The position numbers were made by a program, and so were the translations under genes. Below are positions 7,274 to 11,527 of a DNA stretch of 11,527 bases, piece by piece. The notes beneath the pieces are model-generated. The model was not told where the DNA came from. It did no database searches and saw only the letters and a list, made by a program, of their open reading frames with translations. This stretch comes from Flavobacterium psychrophilum (GTDB taxonomy: Bacteria > Bacteroidota > Bacteroidia > Flavobacteriales > Flavobacteriaceae), in contig CAMAWK010000061.1 in NCBI GenBank assembly GCA_945861915.1, forward strand, positions 1-11,527. The letters run 5' to 3'. Numbering within the stretch: position 1 is the stretch's first letter; every line of letters starts with the position of its first letter.

Positions 7274-7281
7274 CAAAAATA
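7274..7281 (-). promoter_or_regulatory. -7 element of glyA
   Basis: On the minus strand, TATTTTTG matches TAnnTTTG and lies 25 bp before the ATG at 7248, implying a short leader of about 20 bases. No clear TTG is found at the -33 distance. It supports the shorter GlyA start. Confidence 0.5.
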
Positions 7282-7291
7282 CAAAAAAACG

Positions 7292-7324
7292 TTTGGTAAA
7301 TTCTAAGTTTATACTATATATTTG
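7292..7324 (+). promoter_or_regulatory. Promoter of fahA
   Basis: TTTG (7292-7295), a 21-base spacer and TATATTTG (7317-7324) match the Bacteroidota consensus fully. The inferred transcription start near 7331 leaves a leader of about 28 bases before the ATG at 7359. It is about 10 bp from the divergent glyA -7 element. Confidence 0.75.
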
Positions 7325-7358
7325 ATGAGTAATTCTTAACAAAATAATCAACAATCCA

Positions 7359-8642
7359 ATGCCCCTATCCGCCAATAATATCAACAGAAAATCATGGTTA
7401 GAAGTTGCTGCTGAAAGTGATTTTCCAATTCAAAATATTCCTTTTGGAGTTTTTCTTACCAAAGAAAACGTAGTTACAGTAGGAACTCGAATTGGAGATT
7501 TCGCCATTGATTTAGGCGCATTACAACAATTAAATTATTTTGAAGGAATTGAACTCACAGATGATATGTTTCTTCAAGATACTTTGAACGATTTCATTTC
7601 TGACGGAAAAAAAACCTGGCGATTGGTTCGAAATCGTATTGCCGATATTTTTGACGAAAAAAATTCAAAATTACGAGATAATTCAAATCATCGTGAAATA
7701 GTCATTTTCAAAATGGAAGAGATCGAAATGCAATTGCCTGTTTTAATTGGCGATTACACCGACTTCTGTTCCAATAAAACACATGCCAGCAATATTGGTA
7801 AAATACGAACAGGAGGCGAAAAATCGTTACTCCCAAATTGGCACCATATTCCAGTGGCCTATCACGGAAGAAGTTCTACTATCATTCCGTCCGGAATTGC
7901 AGTCAATAGACCTATGGGACAATCGTTACCAAAAGGAGAAACAACTCCGGTTTTTGGTCCTTCCCGAATGGTTGATTTCGAATTAGAAACTGCTTTTATA
8001 ACTACCGATGCCAATATTATGGGAGAAAGCATCCTGATAAACGAAGCAGAAGACTATATTTTCGGAATGGTTTTGATGAATGATTGGAGTGCTAGAGATA
8101 TTCAAAAATGGGAATCGGCACCACTAGGGCCTTTTTTATCGAAAAACTTTGCGACTTCTATTTCCCCTTGGATTATAACTATGGATGCTTTAGAACCCTT
8201 CAGAACTAAAGGACCTAAGCAAGATCCTTCGCCTTTTCCGTATTTGCAATTAAACGGAAAACACAATTATGACATACATTTAGAGGTTAGTATTTTGCCA
8301 GAAAACGGACAAGAAACAATGGTAACTCAATCCAATTCTAAGTTTATGTATTGGTCCATGATTCAGCAATTAGTGCATCACACCTCTAACGGCTGTCGAG
8401 TAAACTCGGGAGATATGATGGGTTCAGGTACTATTTCAGGATCCAATCAAGAAAGTGTAGGCTCGATGCTAGAATTAACTTGGGGCGGAAAAAATCCTAT
8501 TCAACTAAATGATGGTACTGAACGCAAATTCCTGAATGATGGAGATACAGTAATCATAAAAGGATTTGGAAAAAACAATTCGGTACGAATTGGATTTGGG
8601 GAAGTTTCGAGTAAATTACTTCCACCTTTCGTGAGAAAATAA
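7359..8642 (+). CDS. fahA: Fumarylacetoacetase-family hydrolase with altered substrate pocket
   Basis: A 427-residue protein of full FAH length. The expected activity is cleavage of fumarylacetoacetate to fumarate and acetoacetate, the last step of tyrosine and homogentisate breakdown. An SH3-like N-terminal domain (about 1-120) precedes the FAH catalytic domain. By aligning motifs with mouse FAH from memory, the metal ligands are kept (Asp135, Glu208, Glu210, Asp242), as are catalytic His142 and Glu372, and Tyr168, Gln249 and Lys262. Two positions differ: mouse Tyr128 is Cys137 (YTDFCSN, codon TGT) and mouse Arg142 is Thr151, with an Arg one residue earlier. WESAPLGPFL replaces the usual WEYVPLGPFL. 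No other tyrosine-degradation genes (hppD, hmgA) are in the window. The family is certain; the exact substrate is less so. A DUF155 gene follows after 26 bp. Confidence 0.88.
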   Translation: MPLSANNINRKSWLEVAAESDFPIQNIPFGVFLTKENVVTVGTRIGDFAIDLGALQQLNYFEGIELTDDMFLQDTLNDFISDGKKTWRLVRNRIADIFDEKNSKLRDNSNHREIVIFKMEEIEMQLPVLIGDYTDFCSNKTHASNIGKIRTGGEKSLLPNWHHIPVAYHGRSSTIIPSGIAVNRPMGQSLPKGETTPVFGPSRMVDFELETAFITTDANIMGESILINEAEDYIFGMVLMNDWSARDIQKWESAPLGPFLSKNFATSISPWIITMDALEPFRTKGPKQDPSPFPYLQLNGKHNYDIHLEVSILPENGQETMVTQSNSKFMYWSMIQQLVHHTSNGCRVNSGDMMGSGTISGSNQESVGSMLELTWGGKNPIQLNDGTERKFLNDGDTVIIKGFGKNNSVRIGFGEVSSKLLPPFVRK

Positions 8643-8668
8643 AATCTAATTTTTAACCACTTTTTGAT

Positions 8669-9448
8669 ATGGAAATACAAATTGAAGCCTTTCAAATAGC
8701 TGAGTTATTCAATATCAAAAAATTCAGAAATGCTTTTCAATTAGAAGCCTATTCTGGATCGACTTCGGAAGTGTTTTACGTGTTATCAAACAACAGATAT
8801 TTATATGTTTTTGATTACGGAGTAGTTGTTTTTGCTAATTATGATGACGCTTCCAAAAAAGAGTTTTTAGACTTTATACGCCAATTCTCAACTTCCATTG
8901 TAGATTTAGACTTAACGGAAGTATATTCCATAAAAACAGACGAAAAAAATACTAAAATCATAGTCAAAAACGATTTTGTTTCTTCGCCTCAAATCGATTC
9001 TTCCTTATTGCGAATTGTATTGCTAAATGTAGGACAGTCTGTTGCTTTAGAATATTACGAAATGCTTACAGACGAACTGATTACTTCCTCTAAACATTAT
9101 ATTTTAGAATTAGAAAAACGAGGAAAATTAAGTATTTCTAAAACAAATTTGCTCAAATACATTGGCAAAGTCCTAAACGTAAAAAATAGTATTGTTGATA
9201 ATTTATACATTCTCGACGACCCTAATTTAGTTTGGGAAAACGAAGATTTGAATATTCTGAATCGACAATTGAAGTCCAATTTTGACATCAACACACGATT
9301 CAAAGACCTCGACTACCGACTTCAAATTATCGAAGACAACCTAACCCTTTTTACTGATGTTTTGAATGTAAAGGAAAGTACAAGACTTGAGTGGGTCATC
9401 ATCATTTTAATCGTGATTGAAATACTAATCGCCTTGTTTTTTCATTAA
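8669..9448 (+). CDS. DUF155 / RMD1-family C-terminally anchored membrane protein
   Basis: A 259-residue protein with the hallmarks of the DUF155 (RMD1/YagE-like, RMND1) family. An N-terminal alpha/beta part contains [15 protein letters not shown] (44-58). A helical middle part contains [11 protein letters not shown] (122-132) and KRGKLSIS. The conserved [13 protein letters not shown] is at 182-194. There follows a coiled segment (205-235), then RLEW and a hydrophobic C-terminal membrane helix (about 241-258), so the protein is probably tail-anchored with its bulk in the cytoplasm. Eukaryotic relatives are mitochondrial proteins (RMND1 supports mitochondrial translation); the bacterial role is not known to me. 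It is probably cotranscribed with fahA (26-bp gap, no promoter seen). Its stop overlaps that of the convergent ornithine aminotransferase. Confidence 0.85.
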   Translation: MEIQIEAFQIAELFNIKKFRNAFQLEAYSGSTSEVFYVLSNNRYLYVFDYGVVVFANYDDASKKEFLDFIRQFSTSIVDLDLTEVYSIKTDEKNTKIIVKNDFVSSPQIDSSLLRIVLLNVGQSVALEYYEMLTDELITSSKHYILELEKRGKLSISKTNLLKYIGKVLNVKNSIVDNLYILDDPNLVWENEDLNILNRQLKSNFDINTRFKDLDYRLQIIEDNLTLFTDVLNVKESTRLEWVIIILIVIEILIALFFH

Positions 9449-10728
9449 CTAAAGTCATTCAATGCCTTTTCGATAATGGCTAAACATTCTTGAATTTGCG
9501 ATTCGGTAATCACTAACGGCGGTGCCAATCTAATTTTATTGCCGTGAGTGGGTTTTGCTAATAATCCATAATCTCGGAATCGCAAACAAATTTCCCAAGC
9601 CAAATCAGAATCTTCGTCACAATTTATGACAATTGCATTTAATAATCCTTTGCCTCGAACAAGCGAAATCAACGGATTTTTTTGTGCAATGGCGTTCAAT
9701 CCGTTTCGTAAAATGATTCCTAATTTTTGAGCGTTTTGGGCTAATTTTTCTTCTCGAACAACCTCCAGCGCTGCGATGGCAACGGCTGCAGCAACTGGGT
9801 TTCCTCCAAAAGTAGAACCGTGTTGTCCAGGTTTAATCACATTCATAATATGGTTATTCGCTAACACTGCCGAAACAGGATACACGCCACCCGAAATGGC
9901 TTTTCCTAAAATCAAAATATCGGGTTTCACTTCTGGTGTATTTTCACAGCCATTTTCACAAGAACAATTGCCACAAGTTGCCAGTAATTTTCCCGTTCTT
10001 GCGATTCCGGTTTGAACCTCATCGGCTATAAAAAGTACGTTGTGCGCTTCGCAAAGGGCTTTGGCTTTCGCCAAATAATCGTCTGCTGGAACATACACTC
10101 CCGCTTCGCCTTGAATAGGCTCTACCAAAAAACCAGCAATATTTGAAGAAGAATTCAAAACCTGTTCTAAAGCGGCAACATCATCATAAGGAATTTTTAT
10201 AAAACCATCCGTAAAAGGGCCAAAACTCTTTCGAGCCGTTTCATCATTAGAAAAAGAAACAATCGTAGTTGTTCTTCCGTGAAAATTATTTTCGCAAACA
10301 ATAATTTGGGCTTGATTTTCGGGAATCCCTTTTACTTCATAAGCCCATTTTCGGCACAATTTAATAGCGGTTTCTACTGCTTCGGCTCCCGTGTTCATGG
10401 GCAAAACCTTATCAAAACCAAAATAATTAGTGATATATTCTTCGTAATTCCCTAATTGATCGTTGTAAAAAGCACGAGAAGTCAACGTCAAGGTTTGTGC
10501 TTGTTCCATCATGGCATTTACAATTTTCGGATGACAATGTCCTTGATTGACAGCCGAATAAGCCGACAAAAAATCGAAATATTTTTTATCATCCAAATCC
10601 CAAACAAAAACACCTTCACCTCTTTTTAAAACCACAGGCAATGGGTGGTAATTGTGTGCACCAAATTTATTTTCTTTGGCAATTAATTCTTCTGATTTTA
10701 ACGATAGAACTTGACTTACTGTTTCCAT
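9445..10728 (-). CDS. rocD: Ornithine-oxo-acid aminotransferase
   Basis: A 427-residue class-III PLP aminotransferase converting ornithine and 2-oxoglutarate to glutamate 5-semialdehyde and glutamate, linking arginine and ornithine to proline and glutamate. Motifs specific to ornithine aminotransferase are [17 protein letters not shown] (53-69, with the Tyr that contacts ornithine), NFHGRTTT (Arg152), [18 protein letters not shown] (Asp236) and the PLP lysine Lys276 in LGKAISGG, followed by [11 protein letters not shown]. Between the Asp and Lys motifs there is a Cys-rich loop, Cys252-x2-Cys255-x-Cys257-x3-Cys261, which human OAT lacks and which could bind a metal. A TTG at 10740 would add four residues; the ATG at 10728 is preferred. 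The last 4 bp overlap the DUF155 gene tail to tail. Confidence 0.94.
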   Translation of the reverse strand: METVSQVLSLKSEELIAKENKFGAHNYHPLPVVLKRGEGVFVWDLDDKKYFDFLSAYSAVNQGHCHPKIVNAMMEQAQTLTLTSRAFYNDQLGNYEEYITNYFGFDKVLPMNTGAEAVETAIKLCRKWAYEVKGIPENQAQIIVCENNFHGRTTTIVSFSNDETARKSFGPFTDGFIKIPYDDVAALEQVLNSSSNIAGFLVEPIQGEAGVYVPADDYLAKAKALCEAHNVLFIADEVQTGIARTGKLLATCGNCSCENGCENTPEVKPDILILGKAISGGVYPVSAVLANNHIMNVIKPGQHGSTFGGNPVAAAVAIAALEVVREEKLAQNAQKLGIILRNGLNAIAQKNPLISLVRGKGLLNAIVINCDEDSDLAWEICLRFRDYGLLAKPTHGNKIRLAPPLVITESQIQECLAIIEKALNDFS

Positions 10729-10748
10729 AATGAGGTGCAACTATTTTA

Positions 10749-10777
10749 TTTGAAACAAAATTAAATAAATAGATTTG
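10749..10777 (+). promoter_or_regulatory. Possible distal promoter of the M28 peptidase gene
   Basis: TTTG (10749-10752), a 17-base spacer and TAGATTTG (10770-10777) match the consensus exactly. It would give a leader of about 100 bases before the ATG at 10887, long for this window. It overlaps the rocD promoter on the other strand. Confidence 0.5.
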
Positions 10778-10791
10778 TATTATGTTACAAA
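10756..10791 (-). promoter_or_regulatory. Promoter of rocD
   Basis: On the minus strand, TAATTTTG (10763-10756) matches TAnnTTTG, with TTTG (10791-10788) 24 bases upstream, slightly longer than the usual spacer. It predicts a leader of about 20 bases before the ATG at 10728. It overlaps the plus-strand promoter at 10749-10777. Confidence 0.5.
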
Positions 10792-10799
10792 TAATTACT

Positions 10800-10833
10800 T
10801 TTGATTTTAGAAAATCATTTAAACTTATATTTA
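10800..10833 (+). promoter_or_regulatory. Possible proximal promoter of the M28 peptidase gene
   Basis: TTTG (10800-10803), a 22-base spacer and TATATTTA (10826-10833, last base off consensus) form a second candidate closer to the gene, with a leader of roughly 45 bases. Confidence 0.4.
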
Positions 10834-10845
10834 ACCACAAAATCC

Positions 10846-10869
10846 CTTTGAGAGATTGCTCTCTAAAAG
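10846..10869 (+). other. Inverted repeat in the leader of the M28 peptidase gene
   Basis: CTTTGAGAGA (10846-10855) and TCTCTAAAAG (10860-10869) can form a stem of nine pairs with one G-A mismatch and a TTGC loop, ending 17 bp before the ATG at 10887. No T run follows directly, so it is not a standard terminator. It may be a leader structure or a protein site, or chance. Confidence 0.35.
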
Positions 10870-10886
10870 CTTAACACTCTATTTTT

Positions 10887-11527
10887 ATGAAAAACATATT
10901 TTATTTTTTTGCGATAGCTGCATTTACGTCTTGTGCTTCACAACTACCAAACTCATCGGCAACAGAACCTACTGGTTACATTGAAAGTATCACATCAAAA
11001 GACTTAAAAGACTATCTAACCGTAGTCGCTTCGGATGAAATGGAAGGACGAGAAACGGGTTCTAAAGGACAAAAAAAAGCGGGCGAATACTTGATTAATC
11101 ACTACAAAAAAAACAACATTTCGTTTCCAAAAGGAGCAACTAGTTTTTACCAAAATGTACCAGCGGCTTTCTTAAACGGAAAAAGAGCTGGCAATTTACC
11201 TGATTCTGAAAATATTTGGGCCTACATCGAAGGTTCTGAAAAACCAAATGAAGTGCTTGTGATTTCGGCTCATTATGACCATATCGGGATAGAAAACGGC
11301 GAAATATTTAATGGTGCCGACGATGATGGTTCAGGAACAGTGGCTATTTTAGAAATTGCTCAAGCATTTGCCAAAGCCAAAAAAGACGGTCATGGTCCCA
11401 AACGTTCGATTTTGTTTTTGCACGTTACTGGTGAGGAACACGGACTTTTAGGTTCTAGTTATTATACTCAGAACCCTTTGTTTCCATTGGCTAACACGAT
11501 AACAGATATTAATATTGATATGATTGG
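10887..11527 (+). CDS. M28-family zinc metallopeptidase lipoprotein (3' truncated by window edge)
   Basis: The first 213 codons of a gene that leaves the window. The N-terminus (MKNIFYFFAIAAFTSCASQ) is a short hydrophobic signal ending in a lipobox-like FTSC, so Cys16 is probably lipidated and the protein exported. Bacteroidota lipoproteins of this kind usually sit in the outer membrane or periplasm. The M28 co-catalytic zinc motifs appear in order: His129 and Asp131 in SAHYDHIG, the metal-bridging Asp in GADDDGSGT (143-151), the general-base and ligand Glu pair 183-184 in TGEEHGLLGS, and Asp211 in NIDMIG. Expected activity is amino- or carboxypeptidase release of amino acids from peptides. 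The second His ligand would lie beyond the window. It is transcribed divergently from rocD. Confidence 0.9.
   Translation, partial: MKNIFYFFAIAAFTSCASQLPNSSATEPTGYIESITSKDLKDYLTVVASDEMEGRETGSKGQKKAGEYLINHYKKNNISFPKGATSFYQNVPAAFLNGKRAGNLPDSENIWAYIEGSEKPNEVLVISAHYDHIGIENGEIFNGADDDGSGTVAILEIAQAFAKAKKDGHGPKRSILFLHVTGEEHGLLGSSYYTQNPLFPLANTITDINIDMI

Noticed and set aside
7249..7284. 12-residue N-terminal extension of GlyA
   Set aside because: The extension contains the -7 element and does not resemble GlyA N-termini.
1..11527. CRISPR array, transposase, phage, toxin-antitoxin or biosynthetic cluster
   Set aside because: No interspersed palindromic repeats, no integrase or transposase, and no small paired genes; every gene-sized region is explained by the listed genes.

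Overview
The window is AT-rich, tightly packed bacterial chromosome. Three things point to a Flavobacterium-like member of the Bacteroidota: promoter elements of the TTTG-N17-23-TAnnTTTG type instead of the enterobacterial -35/-10, almost no Shine-Dalgarno sequences, and the protein families present (the secreted Tyr/Trp-rich protein, a GYF_2 membrane protein, Bacteroidota-type FahA, GlyA and ornithine aminotransferase). I see no phage, IS, CRISPR, rRNA or tRNA sequence.

Layout, left to right: (1) a secreted protein with a 5 x 22-residue tandem repeat tail (192-1457), closed by a strong terminator; (2) a GYF_2 / transmembrane / coiled-coil protein (1563-2291), convergent with and overlapping by 4 bp a beta-carbonic anhydrase (2288-2923, minus); (3) a divergent intergenic region holding a T-N11-A palindrome between the carbonic anhydrase and oxyR (3125-4072); (4) a two-gene minus-strand cysteine operon, serine acetyltransferase then cysteine synthase B (5774 down to 4093); (5) glyA (minus, 7248-5974) with its own terminator, divergent from fahA (7359-8642); (6) fahA followed after 26 bp by a DUF155/RMD1-type membrane protein (8669-9448), which overlaps the convergent ornithine aminotransferase (9445-10728, minus) by 4 bp; (7) the first 213 codons of an M28 metallopeptidase lipoprotein running off the right edge.

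Metabolic links: glyA interconverts serine and glycine, and cysE-cysM turn serine into cysteine via O-acetylserine. OxyR, a peroxide sensor with both redox cysteines, sits beside the cysteine operon and the carbonic anhydrase. FahA (end of tyrosine degradation) and RocD (ornithine breakdown) feed amino-acid carbon towards central metabolism.

Most of the window is ordinary housekeeping content. The points most worth a second look are the FahA with a changed substrate pocket but intact metal and catalytic residues, the near-identical 66-bp coding repeat array, the candidate LysR operator between can and oxyR, the Cys-rich loop in the ornithine aminotransferase, and the two convergent gene pairs whose stop codons interlock. 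I did not find a convincing new multi-gene system.
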